Positions 1 through 7,615 of a DNA stretch of 36,729 nt are shown piece by piece. The notes below the pieces were generated by a model. The model did no database searches, was not told the origin of the DNA, and saw only the letters and a list, made by a program, of their open reading frames with translations. The first letter of the stretch is position 1; every line of letters starts with the position of its first letter. The stretch is from an uncultured Lachnospiraceae bacterium (GTDB lineage: Bacteria; Bacillota; Clostridia; Lachnospirales; Lachnospiraceae), in assembly GCA_910586705.1 (NCBI GenBank), contig CAJUJK010000035.1, positions 1 through 36,729 on the forward strand, read 5' to 3'. A program made the translations under genes and the position numbers.

Positions 1-4
1 AAAG

Positions 5-44
5 AATAAGTCTGTAAGCTGTTTTTCTTGCTTACAAACTTATT
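5..44 (+). other. Inverted repeat upstream of the DUF2975 gene
   Basis: Two 14-nt arms (5-18 and 31-44) pair with one mismatch around a T-rich 12-nt loop. The right arm ends 6 nt before the GAGG ribosome binding site of the gene at 63. It could be an operator, a leader hairpin, or the terminator of a gene left of the window. There is no T-run directly after the right arm, which argues against a simple terminator for rightward transcription. Confidence 0.45.
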
Positions 45-62
45 ATACGAGGATCGACTGAG

Positions 63-509
63 ATGAAAAATCGACTTACCTTGTTTACCAAATTTTTGTT
101 GGATACCATGTTCTATGCGGGAATTGTCGTGATCGCCACACTTCCCCTGAGTATTAAGTTTTACGGCAGATTCAACAGTTACTTTGAAGAAAACTATTAT
201 TCCCTCTGTCTGCTGTTCTTTCTCTCCGGCATTTTTGCGGTACTGATCCTGCAGCAGCTTCGGAAAATGTTCCGCTCCGTGCTGGATGACGACTGTTTTA
301 TCCGGGAGAACGTGGTAAGCCTTGAGAAAATGAGTATTTACAGCTTTTTCATTGCAGTAATTACGGCATGCCGCCTTTTTCTCTATCTGACTCCTGCGGT
401 ATTTATCGTGATTCTGGTCTTTGTGATTGCCGGACTGTTCAGCAAGGTTCTGGCGGGTGTTTTTGACAAAGCCATCACCTACAAGGAAGAAAACGATCTG
501 ACGATCTAG
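63..509 (+). CDS. DUF2975 family membrane protein (YoaS-like)
   Basis: This 148-residue protein has about four hydrophobic segments, near residues 15-30, 45-63, 90-108 and 110-128. The sequence between segments two and three (LRKMFRSVLDDDCFIRENV) resembles the loop of DUF2975 proteins such as Bacillus YoaS. The function of the family is unknown; it is an inner-membrane protein. The start has a GAGG ribosome binding site 10 nt upstream. The gene lies about 100 nt before a small Cro/CI-type regulator, the same pairing as yoaS-yozG in Bacillus, so the two are probably co-transcribed and functionally linked. The family call rests on remembered sequence character and gene pairing, not on a search. 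Confidence 0.75.
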   Translation: MKNRLTLFTKFLLDTMFYAGIVVIATLPLSIKFYGRFNSYFEENYYSLCLLFFLSGIFAVLILQQLRKMFRSVLDDDCFIRENVVSLEKMSIYSFFIAVITACRLFLYLTPAVFIVILVFVIAGLFSKVLAGVFDKAITYKEENDLTI

Positions 510-613
510 TTTTTTCCTGCGCCATTTAACGGGAAAGCGTTTGACGAAATCAGACAGAGAGTGCGGCAGCACGGACTTTCAAGTCCATAACACAGAAAGA
601 AAGAGAGAATATC

Positions 614-865
614 ATGGCGATTATCATAAATCTGGACGTAATGATGGCAATGCGCAAAAAAGGGCTGACCGAACTCGCCGGCGAAATCGACATTACCCTC
701 GCGAATCTGTCCATCCTAAAAAATAATAAGGCGAAAGCAATCCGTCTCTCCACCTTAAACGAAATCTGCAAGGCTTTAAACTGCCAGCCCGGCGACCTGC
801 TGCAGTATGTGGAGGACGAGGAAACTTCCGCAGAAGAAGACAGCCCCGATATGAATGGAACATAG
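614..865 (+). CDS. YozG-like Cro/CI (XRE) transcriptional regulator
   Basis: This 83-residue protein is a single helix-turn-helix of the YozG type. It opens with a hydrophobic strand (MAIIINLDVMMA). The helix-turn-helix spans about residues 14-60 (KKGLTELAGEIDITLANLSI, then LSTLNEICKALNCQPGDLLQY), and the acidic tail (residues 66-83) probably has no structure. Proteins like this usually sit next to DUF2975 membrane proteins, as here, and are thought to control that operon, though the signal is not known. The start follows a purine-rich AAAGAGAG site. The downstream membrane gene begins about 130 nt later without an obvious terminator between them. Confidence 0.85.
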   Translation: MAIIINLDVMMAMRKKGLTELAGEIDITLANLSILKNNKAKAIRLSTLNEICKALNCQPGDLLQYVEDEETSAEEDSPDMNGT

Positions 866-994
866 AACTTTGTTATATCACCGTTCAGAGCTTTGTATAA
901 GCAAAATCACTTACATGAATACAATTTAAAAAGCCGGATTTTCAGATATAACAACAATCAACTTTGCACAACCGTGCAGGAAAAGGAGGAATTC

Positions 995-2533
995 ATGGAA
1001 CCTACAGCTTACTTACAACCCGCAGAAAGAATCACAGAAAATTCAGAGACAGAATATACCCGCAGCATGAGACGGCAGTTCCCGTCCTTTGGTATCGGAT
1101 GCCTGATCTACTCGGCATTTTACGCTTTCTGCCTCTACAAAAACACGTCGGGGATCACCTACCCTTTTTTCGTCATCGGAACCCTTTGCTGTTTCTTCTT
1201 CTCTATGAAAAAGTTAGGGGTTCCCTTCAAAAAAGACGGCGTATTTTACATCGCGGGAATCACATTGTTAGGCATTTCTAACTGTCTGACCGCTTCCCTG
1301 CCTATCCTTTTTATGAACAAATGCGGCATTTTGCTTCTTTCTCTGATTCTTATGCTGCATACAATATACAATGACAAAGCATGGAATTTTCCACGTTACT
1401 TTACCGCTGTTTTTCAGACAATTGGTTCCTTCTTCTGCTGTCTGATCAGCCCTTTTAGCGACATGGTTTCTTATTTTGATGCCCAAAAGCAGGAAAGCCC
1501 CGGGAAAAAGAGTTATTTTCTTCCCGCGCTCATAGGAATTTTTATTGCTATTCCCCTGTTGTTCTGTATGACTTTGTTGTTAGTCGGCGCGGACGCCGTT
1601 TTTGAAAACATGCTGTTTCGCTTGATAGACACTTTGAACATATTGGAAGTCATCAAGATTCTTGTCGTGATAACAGTGGTTTTTTTCTCTTCCTATGCCC
1701 TGCTGGCGGCGCTCTGCAGAAAGGATATCAAAGAAAAAACAGAGGAAAAGGCTGGATTTGATCCTGTCATCGCCATTGTATTTACTTCCCTGCTCAGCAT
1801 TCTTTATCTGGTTTTCAGCATGGTACAGATCCTTTACCTGTTTATCGGCAACATGAAACTGCCGGAAAATTACACTTACGCAAGATACGCCAGAGAAGGA
1901 TTTTTCCAGCTTCTCACTGTCTGTGTCATCAATCTGCTGCTCGTGCTGATCTGCCTTTACCTGTTTCGGGAAAGCAAACCTTTACGGGCAATACTGGCTA
2001 TAATCTGCGGCTGTACCTTTATTATGATTTTTTCCAGCGCCCTGCGGATGATTATGTACATTGACAGTTATGCTCTTACCTTTTTAAGACTGTTTGTCCT
2101 GTGGGCTCTCGCCGTCATCTTTCTTCTGATGGCTGGCGTTACCGTGTTCATTTTCTATAGACGGTTTCCGTTATTTCTATATGGGCTGGCGGTTGTAGGC
2201 GTATGTTATATTGCTCTGTCCTTCTCGCACCCGGATTATCTGATTGCCCGCTATAATCTGGAAAACGGCGCTGACTACGATTATCTTAGCAGACTTTCGG
2301 CGGATGCCGCGCCTGCGATTTTAGACCCGTCCGTAAATCCTTATCTGGTAAGCGTGGAGGATATGCTGGAAAAAACGTCTGTCGATGAGGACGGACACTT
2401 TATTTACCCCGATTATCATAATGATCTCTACTGGATGAAAATCTATTATCGCGAGATGGAGGATCATACAGGAAGTATGGGAATCCGGGATTTCAATTTT
2501 TCACTGTACCGGGCGGGGAAATATGTGAAGTAG
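995..2533 (+). CDS. DUF4173-type polytopic membrane protein
   Basis: I chose the ATG at 995 (512 residues) because it follows a strong AAAGGAGGA site at 982-990; the frame is open upstream to 893 without such a site. About residues 35-410 are mostly hydrophobic, with roughly 10-12 membrane segments. A soluble C-terminal part of about 100 residues follows and contains YLIARYNLENG and YDYLSRLSADAAPAI. That Asn-Leu then LSADA pattern after the last helix is typical of DUF4173/DUF4153 membrane proteins of Clostridia and Bacilli, whose function is unknown. It follows the DUF2975 and YozG-like genes and probably belongs to their unit. Whether the correct Pfam model is DUF4173 or DUF4153 is the main doubt. 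Confidence 0.75.
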   Translation: MEPTAYLQPAERITENSETEYTRSMRRQFPSFGIGCLIYSAFYAFCLYKNTSGITYPFFVIGTLCCFFFSMKKLGVPFKKDGVFYIAGITLLGISNCLTASLPILFMNKCGILLLSLILMLHTIYNDKAWNFPRYFTAVFQTIGSFFCCLISPFSDMVSYFDAQKQESPGKKSYFLPALIGIFIAIPLLFCMTLLLVGADAVFENMLFRLIDTLNILEVIKILVVITVVFFSSYALLAALCRKDIKEKTEEKAGFDPVIAIVFTSLLSILYLVFSMVQILYLFIGNMKLPENYTYARYAREGFFQLLTVCVINLLLVLICLYLFRESKPLRAILAIICGCTFIMIFSSALRMIMYIDSYALTFLRLFVLWALAVIFLLMAGVTVFIFYRRFPLFLYGLAVVGVCYIALSFSHPDYLIARYNLENGADYDYLSRLSADAAPAILDPSVNPYLVSVEDMLEKTSVDEDGHFIYPDYHNDLYWMKIYYREMEDHTGSMGIRDFNFSLYRAGKYVK

Positions 2534-2550
2534 AAAACTCGCCATTCCAG

Positions 2551-2594
2551 AAATTTAGGATAAAATAAAGTATACTTTATTTTATCCTAAATTT
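2551..2594. repeat. Perfect 44-nt palindrome between convergent genes
   Basis: The 22-nt arms 2551-2572 and 2573-2594 are exact reverse complements with no spacer (centre AGTATACT). It lies 17 nt after the stop of the rightward DUF4173-type gene and 67 nt before the stop of the leftward nucleotidyltransferase gene. The simplest reading is a bidirectional terminator, but it has few G-C pairs and no separate U-tract, which is unusual for one. An RNA hairpin would have to open a 3-4 nt loop at the centre. Confidence 0.7.
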
Positions 2595-2661
2595 TATAGC
2601 ACCGTCACTTATATAAACAGCTTTCTTCAAAACACAGCTAAAATTCAGCTAATACCCATAC

Positions 2662-3741
2662 TTACTGCCGCTTCATCAGATAATCCGTTACAAACGCATC
2701 AATATCCGAATACCGCCTCTCTGATATACTGCCTTTTTTATATTCACGCAGATATGTATGCAGAATATGATCATACGCGTGCGCCGTCTGCTGTAAATCC
2801 TCTGGATTATAGCAGCCCAAGACATCATATTCATCTATCTCCACCTGACTGCTGATCTCAGCAAACATTACATTTGCGCTGATTAAACTCATAAACGCAA
2901 GATGCCTGTTTCCTGTGGAAGCAGCCAGATACATCTTATTTCGCCAGTTTGAATACATTTCCTCGTAAGTGCCGCCGATTGTATCTGCAGCTACAGGTTT
3001 CTTCTCTGCGGAAATTTTCTCCTTTACCTGATGAAACACGGCTGCTGTTTCCTTCATCAGTATGGTTACATGCTCTTTTACAGACGTGGAAGAAACCGCC
3101 GATACCACATGCTCTATCATATCGCAAAGTTTTTCTGGTCTTTTCTTCATTGCGCCCAGTTCTTCATACACACGCTTTACACCATAATGAAAATATTCCT
3201 TATTTAACATCGCTATCGCATTTTCGACATAATAAACGACACCGCCCGCCCATTCTGACACTCTGGAACTCTCGTCAGAAAGCATTGCCATCACATAACA
3301 ATGTTCCGCCTCTCTTAACCCTTTTTCTGCCTTCTCATAATCTTCCCCGGAGAAAGGCGCCTTTAGAATATCCTTTGCTTTTTGCCGCAATGCAAGCAAT
3401 CTTTCTTTATATTTCTCATCCGCACAGTACACAATTTCCGAATCCATCAGTTTGGAAATATTGGGATGTTCATAATTGGCATCATACTGTAAATCTTCCC
3501 ATCTGGTACAATAAATATCATGTCCGACCTTCAGGTCGTCCTGTATCATGCTGCATCCAAGCTGCCAACCCCTGTCATCATTGATCAGAATCAATAGATC
3601 CAGATCTGACTTTTCATAATAATCACCGGTCATAAAAGAGCCGTTTATTCCGATCAAGGCAAGGGATCCCGGACACACAGCATTTGCTTTACTGATCACA
3701 GCGTCTATGATCTTCCTGTTTCTTTCTTCCAAATTTATCAT
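2662..3741 (-). CDS. Nucleotidyltransferase-domain protein
   Basis: The 359-residue protein carries a Pol-beta-type nucleotidyltransferase active site near the N-terminus. Gly34-Ser35 is followed by Asp46-x-Asp48 in SDLDLLIL, the metal-binding pattern of MNT/KNTase-like enzymes. The rest (residues about 130-350) is predicted helical and has no motif I recognise, so the substrate cannot be assigned; resistance-type aminoglycoside nucleotidyltransferases and MNT-like antitoxins share this fold. The start has a GAAGGGGG ribosome binding site 9 nt upstream. No HEPN partner gene is adjacent, which argues against an MNT-HEPN toxin-antitoxin pair. The gene is followed by the large palindrome at 2551-2594. 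Confidence 0.75.
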   Translation of the reverse strand: MINLEERNRKIIDAVISKANAVCPGSLALIGINGSFMTGDYYEKSDLDLLILINDDRGWQLGCSMIQDDLKVGHDIYCTRWEDLQYDANYEHPNISKLMDSEIVYCADEKYKERLLALRQKAKDILKAPFSGEDYEKAEKGLREAEHCYVMAMLSDESSRVSEWAGGVVYYVENAIAMLNKEYFHYGVKRVYEELGAMKKRPEKLCDMIEHVVSAVSSTSVKEHVTILMKETAAVFHQVKEKISAEKKPVAADTIGGTYEEMYSNWRNKMYLAASTGNRHLAFMSLISANVMFAEISSQVEIDEYDVLGCYNPEDLQQTAHAYDHILHTYLREYKKGSISERRYSDIDAFVTDYLMKRQ

Positions 3742-3760
3742 TCATTTATTCCCCCTTCTC

Positions 3761-3997
3761 TTACTTTTTCCAGCCGTATGTCTGATTTTTGCGATTGTAT
3801 CCGATTTTGCGGTAAAACTCGTTTCCTCCGCCAGTCATACACGCAGCCCCCAGCTCCTTCATTTTTCGATAATGCACAGAAAGTGCCGCTGCCGCCAGAC
3901 CTTTATGGCGATATTCGGGTATCGTACAAAGCGGCTCCATTTTTCTTTCCCATTTCCCGCTTTCCTTGTATTTTTCATTGTAACAGATAGAAAACAA
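3761..3997 (-). pseudogene. Remnant of a GNAT N-acetyltransferase (C-terminal half)
   Basis: The readable frame gives about 78 residues. They contain the acetyl-CoA-binding region of a GNAT enzyme (MEPLCTIPEYRHKGLAAAAL) and the final FYRKIGY strand. Full GNAT proteins are 150-300 residues, and the N-terminal half is missing. The only start is a TTG without a ribosome binding site, and upstream the same frame runs about 8 codons to a TAG. It lies 19 nt upstream of the nucleotidyltransferase start. It is best read as a 5'-truncated pseudogene, although expression of a short protein cannot be excluded. Confidence 0.75.
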
Positions 3998-4041
3998 TAC
4001 TGGCAGGGATGAGAATGACTATAAATAAAATCACCGCAAAA

Positions 4042-4066
4042 GACGCCTGCCTTTCGGGCAAGCGTC
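4042..4066 (-). terminator. Terminator of the CD3324-family gene
   Basis: A 10-bp stem (4042-4051 with 4057-4066, one G-U pair) closes a 5-nt loop. Read leftward it is followed by TTTTGCGG. It starts 7 nt after the stop of the leftward gene at 4073, as an intrinsic terminator would. Confidence 0.75.
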
Positions 4067-4072
4067 CTGCAA

Positions 4073-4336
4073 TTATCCGTATACTATTTTCTTGATCGTG
4101 CTATATGCCAGATGGTAGCGTTCCACTAATATATCCAGAGAATACCCGGCTTTATAAAGCCTTTTTATTTCCTCATTCCGCTTCTGATAAAACAGGCGCG
4201 AACCGTTGGCAGTTCCCCATTCCCTCTTGTCTGACGCCTTCGGAATATAGAGTACCTCACCATCAATATATGTTTGAAGCTCCTTCAATAATTGATCCGG
4301 CAATATTTCTGCTGCATTTATATATTTCATTTTCAC
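4073..4336 (-). CDS. CD3324 family small DNA-binding-like protein
   Basis: This 87-residue protein starts MKMKYINAAEILPDQLLKEL and contains GEVLYIPKASDKREWG, both characteristic of the CD3324 family of Clostridia. The C-terminal third (EEIKRLYKAGYSLDILVERY, then LAYSTIKKIVYG) has the pattern of a Mor-like helix-turn-helix, so a DNA-binding role is likely but not proven. The start follows a good TAAGGAGCGG site. The 5' side holds a hairpin at 4354-4381 that recurs near 8505, a second hairpin at 4433-4472 and a 21-codon ORF, all possibly on one transcript. An intrinsic terminator follows the stop. Confidence 0.85.
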   Translation of the reverse strand: MKMKYINAAEILPDQLLKELQTYIDGEVLYIPKASDKREWGTANGSRLFYQKRNEEIKRLYKAGYSLDILVERYHLAYSTIKKIVYG

Positions 4337-4353
4337 CGCTCCTTATTTACGAA

Positions 4354-4381
4354 TCAACCTTGCAGCTTGCTGCGGGGTTGA
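4354..4381 (-). repeat. Hairpin repeat copy A (shared core with 8505-8530)
   Basis: Read leftward, an outer stem TCAACC/GGTTGA encloses an inner stem GCAGC/GCTGC with a two-nt AA loop. The 18-nt core ACCCCGCAGCAAGCTGCA is identical, in the same sense, at 8507-8524. It ends 17 nt before the start codon of the CD3324-family gene, so it would lie in that gene's 5' leader. See the finding on covariation. Confidence 0.7.
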
Positions 4382-4432
4382 CGACCTTTGCATAAATAAA
4401 GTGCAGAAACAGCAGAACATATAGTTTTAGCC

Positions 4433-4472
4433 GCCCATGCAGAATTCTATATGCCCGCTATTCTGCATGGGC
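4433..4472 (-). other. Perfect 13-bp hairpin in the CD3324 leader
   Basis: The arms 4433-4445 and 4460-4472 (GCCCATGCAGAAT and its complement) pair perfectly around a 14-nt loop. Read leftward, the 5' arm contains the last codons and stop of the 21-codon ORF at 4458-4523. No T-run follows directly, so it is not an obvious terminator. It could be a terminator remnant or a translation-coupled leader structure. Confidence 0.6.
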
Positions 4473-4523
4473 AAAAGTGTCCTTGTCTCCGTTTTGAAAT
4501 AATGCCTGCATTTTTCTTCTCAT
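4458..4523 (-). CDS. Possible 21-residue small ORF with strong ribosome binding site
   Basis: An ATG at 4523 follows GGAGGG with 7-nt spacing, an ideal ribosome binding site. It encodes MRRKMQALFQNGDKDTFAHA plus a final Glu. The stop codon is embedded in the first arm of the hairpin at 4433-4472. A promoter-like sequence lies at 4548-4575. I recognise no family. It may be a leader peptide for the CD3324-family gene or the 5' end of a decayed gene. The translation signal is clear; a function is not. Confidence 0.4.
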   Translation of the reverse strand: MRRKMQALFQNGDKDTFAHAE

Positions 4524-4547
4524 ACTTTTTCCCTCCATTCTTCCCAT

Positions 4548-4575
4548 TTTATAATATGAAACATCACCCTAACAA
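4548..4575 (-). promoter_or_regulatory. Candidate sigma-A promoter for the small ORF and CD3324 gene
   Basis: Read leftward there is TTGTTA at 4575-4570, a 16-nt spacer, then TATAAA at 4553-4548. The small ORF's ribosome binding site begins 11 nt further on. The short distance means transcription would start just before or within the ribosome binding site, so this assignment is tentative. Confidence 0.35.
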
Positions 4576-4585
4576 CTTTATAATA

Positions 4586-4684
4586 TCACTGTAGGAAACC
4601 ATGAGGAGCCGCATAAGGATATTCGTCAATGGCAAGAATAATCCTTTCCTTTTCAGCTATTTTAAAAACATATTCTGGCGCCGC
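4586..4684 (-). pseudogene. Remnant of an archaeal-type ATPase/DUF234 protein (Walker B region)
   Basis: Directly after the stop codon of the GNAT gene and in the same frame, 32 codons read AAPEYVFKIAEKERIILAID, then EYPYAAPHGFLQ, then a stop. The segment KERIILAIDEYPYAA resembles the Walker B strand of the ATP-binding DUF234/ATPase_2 proteins common in Clostridia, where a run like LVIDEYPYLA is typical. No Walker A part or downstream domain is present, so this is a short gene scar. Confidence 0.55.
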
Positions 4685-5230
4685 CTAAAGACTACATTCT
4701 AATTGACAATCATACGGTTCATCTTCAACATGTTTTTGATTGTAAACTTCTGCCTCAACACAACCCATCGATTTATAAAAGGCTTGACTCTCCACGGCTG
4801 AGTGCGCAGATATGTAGAGCTTTTTAGCACCTTTTTGTTTAGCCCATTCCTTTGCCGCAAGAAAAAGTGTTCTGCCGATCCCCTTATTTCTCATATCCTC
4901 TGATACATGGATACTGGACAAGTCACAATATCCTTGTTCACCACCAAATATTTCTGGTTCCACTGAAACAAAGCCTTTCAGTTTTCCATCATAAAAAGCA
5001 GCATAAACAAAGCCGTTAGAAATGATTGTATTTTTTAGGCAGGAAATTAAAATTTGATAATCTTTTTCCGTCCAATCATCAACAAAAGGAACATCTTTGA
5101 TTATCCACTTGCCATTTTCCTTGCGCCAGCCTTTTGTAACAATTTGATGTCGGACAAAATCCTTGAACAACTCCCGACAAATTTCCTCTGCATATAAAAC
5201 TCTATATTTTAGCATAATAGTATTCTCCAT
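4685..5230 (-). CDS. GNAT family N-acetyltransferase
   Basis: This 181-residue protein has the GNAT core at about residues 70-165. The acetyl-CoA pyrophosphate-binding motif appears as EDMRNKGIGRTLF (the R/QxxGxG/A loop), preceded by the strand YCDLSSIHV and followed by AFYKSMGCVEAE near the C-terminus. GNAT enzymes move an acetyl group from acetyl-CoA to an amine; the substrate here cannot be told. The start has a GGTGGAG site with 5-nt spacing. It begins 15 nt after the MATE transporter stop and is probably in one transcript with it. The stop codon is immediately followed by the ATPase remnant in the same frame. Confidence 0.9.
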   Translation of the reverse strand: MENTIMLKYRVLYAEEICRELFKDFVRHQIVTKGWRKENGKWIIKDVPFVDDWTEKDYQILISCLKNTIISNGFVYAAFYDGKLKGFVSVEPEIFGGEQGYCDLSSIHVSEDMRNKGIGRTLFLAAKEWAKQKGAKKLYISAHSAVESQAFYKSMGCVEAEVYNQKHVEDEPYDCQLECSL

Positions 5231-5245
5231 TTTCTCTCCACCGCA

Positions 5246-6682
5246 CTACATCACTAAATTACTATCGTTTTCTTCCCTCTCCTCCCGCTTCATTTCCCTG
5301 ATCACACTCACCCCGAGCGGAATCGACACCGTAAGCGCGCAGAAATCCGACACCGCCTGACATGCCTCCACACCCGCAAGCCCGAAAAAATGCGGCAGAA
5401 TCGCAATGAGAGGCAGGAAGAAAATACCCTGTCTGGCGGAAGCAACAATAGACGCTTTCAATCCCTTGCCGATGGACTGCAACATCATATTACACATGAT
5501 AATCCACGCAGCTAACGGAAAAGCAATCACCGAATACCGCAGCGCCGCCGTTCCTACCATGATAACGTCCGAGTCATCTTTTCTGAAAATGGTCACAAGC
5601 TGGGGCGCAAAGATATATACCACAACCGCCATTCCCAGAAGACAGACAAAAGCCACCTTCACACAGAAGCCAAACGCTTTTAACACCCGCTCATATCGTT
5701 TCGCCCCGTAATTGAAACCGCACACAGGCTGAAAGCCCTGTCCGAAACCGATCAGCGCGGAATTGGCAAACATCATAATACGCGACACAATAGACATGCC
5801 CGCGATAGCCGCGTCGCCGTACACGCCAGCCGCATGGTTCAGACAAATTGTAGCAACACTGGCTAACCCCTGCCGGAACAAAGAGGGAATCCCGCCCCGG
5901 ATCACTTCGACAAAAAAATGCAGGCTCGGCTTAAAATTCTGGAAACGGATCTGAATATTTCCGCCACGTCTTATCATAATCAATAAGAAAAAGAAACTTA
6001 AATACTGACTTACGGTCGTGGCAAGCGCCGCCCCGGCAACACCCATGCCGCACCAGAAAATCAGAACCGGATCCAGCACAATATTGATCACCGCGCCCGA
6101 CACGATACCGATCATAGCATAAAAAGCGCTTCCTTGAAAACGCATCTGGTTATTTAACACCAAAGACGCCGTCATGGCAGGCGCACCGATCAGAATGATC
6201 CGCAGATAAGCCACTGTATACGGCTGGATCGTCTCCGTAGAACCGAGCAGATAGGAGAGCGGTTCGATAAAAAACATACATCCCACCATAATTGCCACGC
6301 CTGCCAAAAAGGAAGTAAAAAAGCCGACCGCGGACATCTTCTCCGCCTCTTCAATATCACCCGCACCCAGTTTCCGGGAAATAAAATTGCCGGAACCGTG
6401 CCCGAACAAAAACCCGATCGCCTGAATGATCGCCATCAGGGAAAAGACAATTCCCACTGCTGCTGTGGACTGGGTATCAAGTTTTCCCACAAAAAAAGTG
6501 TCCGCCATATTATAAAACGAAGTGACAAGCATACTTAATATGGTAGGCATCGCCAACCTGCATACCAGTTTTTCCACCGGTTCTTCCAACATATAATGTC
6601 TCTTTTGTTCCGCACTCTCGAATTTCATATCCTTCTCTCGTCTTTCCTCTATCGCTTTTGGAATATTGTTTTCGTTTTTCAT
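5246..6682 (-). CDS. MATE family efflux transporter
   Basis: This 478-residue protein has twelve predicted membrane helices in two related halves. The opening LVCRLAMPTILSMLVTSFYN then MADTFFVGKLDTQSTAAVG is the classic MATE N-terminal signature. MATE proteins export organic cations, drugs or metabolites in exchange for Na+ or H+ at the cytoplasmic membrane; this one's substrate is unknown. The start at 6682 follows AGGAGAT; an internal Met at 6628 has a poorer site. The C-terminus is charged (REMKREEREEN). A GNAT gene follows 15 nt downstream. In Clostridia such pairs are common and do not define a pathway. Confidence 0.95.
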   Translation of the reverse strand: MKNENNIPKAIEERREKDMKFESAEQKRHYMLEEPVEKLVCRLAMPTILSMLVTSFYNMADTFFVGKLDTQSTAAVGIVFSLMAIIQAIGFLFGHGSGNFISRKLGAGDIEEAEKMSAVGFFTSFLAGVAIMVGCMFFIEPLSYLLGSTETIQPYTVAYLRIILIGAPAMTASLVLNNQMRFQGSAFYAMIGIVSGAVINIVLDPVLIFWCGMGVAGAALATTVSQYLSFFFLLIMIRRGGNIQIRFQNFKPSLHFFVEVIRGGIPSLFRQGLASVATICLNHAAGVYGDAAIAGMSIVSRIMMFANSALIGFGQGFQPVCGFNYGAKRYERVLKAFGFCVKVAFVCLLGMAVVVYIFAPQLVTIFRKDDSDVIMVGTAALRYSVIAFPLAAWIIMCNMMLQSIGKGLKASIVASARQGIFFLPLIAILPHFFGLAGVEACQAVSDFCALTVSIPLGVSVIREMKREEREENDSNLVM

Positions 6683-6802
6683 ATTACAATATCTCCTATT
6701 TTATCCTCTTTTTTTCGGATTTGCAAATTCGGTGAAATATGCGCCCTTATTTTCATTATATTTGCAATATACCGGGATTATGACCATTCCATCGGGCAGA
6801 AA

Positions 6803-6834
6803 AAAAGCAGGGACTCTTCCGAATCTCTGCTTTT
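6803..6834. terminator. Terminator downstream of the leucine-rich protein gene
   Basis: An 11-bp stem with one mismatch (6803-6813 with 6824-6834) surrounds a 10-nt loop, with A/T runs on both sides. Read leftward it ends in TTTTTTTCTG and would terminate the gene ending at 6872. It can also act rightward. Confidence 0.7.
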
Positions 6835-6871
6835 CTGTATTAAAGCCAGATATATTTTTAATAATAGGAAC

Positions 6872-7507
6872 TTAATTTGCCCATATACAAAGCTTTTCAA
6901 GCCCGATCATTTTATCTAAACCTTCAAGCGTATGTAAACTTACCTGTCCCACTTCCAAAACACGTATTTTAGACAACGATTCTAAAAATGCCAGACTATG
7001 AATCTCTGTCTCACAGGACATAAGACGCACGACTTCCAGATTTTTCAGATGTGCAAAGTCTTCGGGATAAAGTATTCCATAGTCATACGTCATTTCACTC
7101 CTCACAAGCCCGTCAAAATCATTTTCTTCAGGCTCATAAATTTTGACGCTGTTCTCAAAATCCTGCATATCTGATGCGTCTTCATCTTCACATTCTTCAT
7201 CTAAAAGTTCACTTTTAATTTGAAGTTCTTTACTATCTTCCCATTCCCTTATATCTATAAACTCTTCTACTGTACGATATTTTCCCGTATCTGACAGACA
7301 ACGGCAGAACCACTCATCTCCCGCATCTGAAAACTCAAAATTTGCAGGCAGATCGCCTTTGCCAAATCCTAAAAAATAACCGTCAGTTGTACTCACATAC
7401 AAATACTTGATAACGCTGACATCTTCTGTCGTCATTTTTCTATCTTCAATCCCCAGATAATCCCTGATACATTTCTCAAACCAACGTGACTGAAATTGAA
7501 TTTCCAA
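6872..7507 (-). CDS. Short leucine-rich-repeat protein
   Basis: I chose a TTG start at 7507 (211 residues) because GGAGAGGAG lies 8 nt upstream. The frame extends to an ATG at 7561 that has no ribosome binding site. The N-terminal 150 residues are acidic and unfamiliar, with many Asp/Glu at residues 100-135. The last 55 residues carry about two leucine-rich repeats (LKNLEVVRLMSCETEIHSLA and LEGLDKMIGLEKLCIW). There is no signal peptide, so it should be cytoplasmic. Leucine-rich repeats bind partner proteins, but none is known here. An intrinsic terminator follows. Confidence 0.65.
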   Translation of the reverse strand: MEIQFQSRWFEKCIRDYLGIEDRKMTTEDVSVIKYLYVSTTDGYFLGFGKGDLPANFEFSDAGDEWFCRCLSDTGKYRTVEEFIDIREWEDSKELQIKSELLDEECEDEDASDMQDFENSVKIYEPEENDFDGLVRSEMTYDYGILYPEDFAHLKNLEVVRLMSCETEIHSLAFLESLSKIRVLEVGQVSLHTLEGLDKMIGLEKLCIWAN

Positions 7508-7615
7508 AACTTGTTCTCCTCTCCGCTTATAGCTGACCCGTCTTTTTGAACATACTGTCATTATACGTTTAAATACAATATTTTACAATTTATTTTTTCA
7601 TTATACAACCAACTC

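Noticed and set aside
2949..3584. A 211-codon plus-strand frame opposite the nucleotidyltransferase gene
   Set aside because: Low-complexity Leu/Pro/His-rich antisense frame without a ribosome binding site.
2662..3997. MNT-HEPN type toxin-antitoxin pair
   Set aside because: The nucleotidyltransferase is long (359 residues) and its neighbour is a GNAT remnant, not a HEPN protein.
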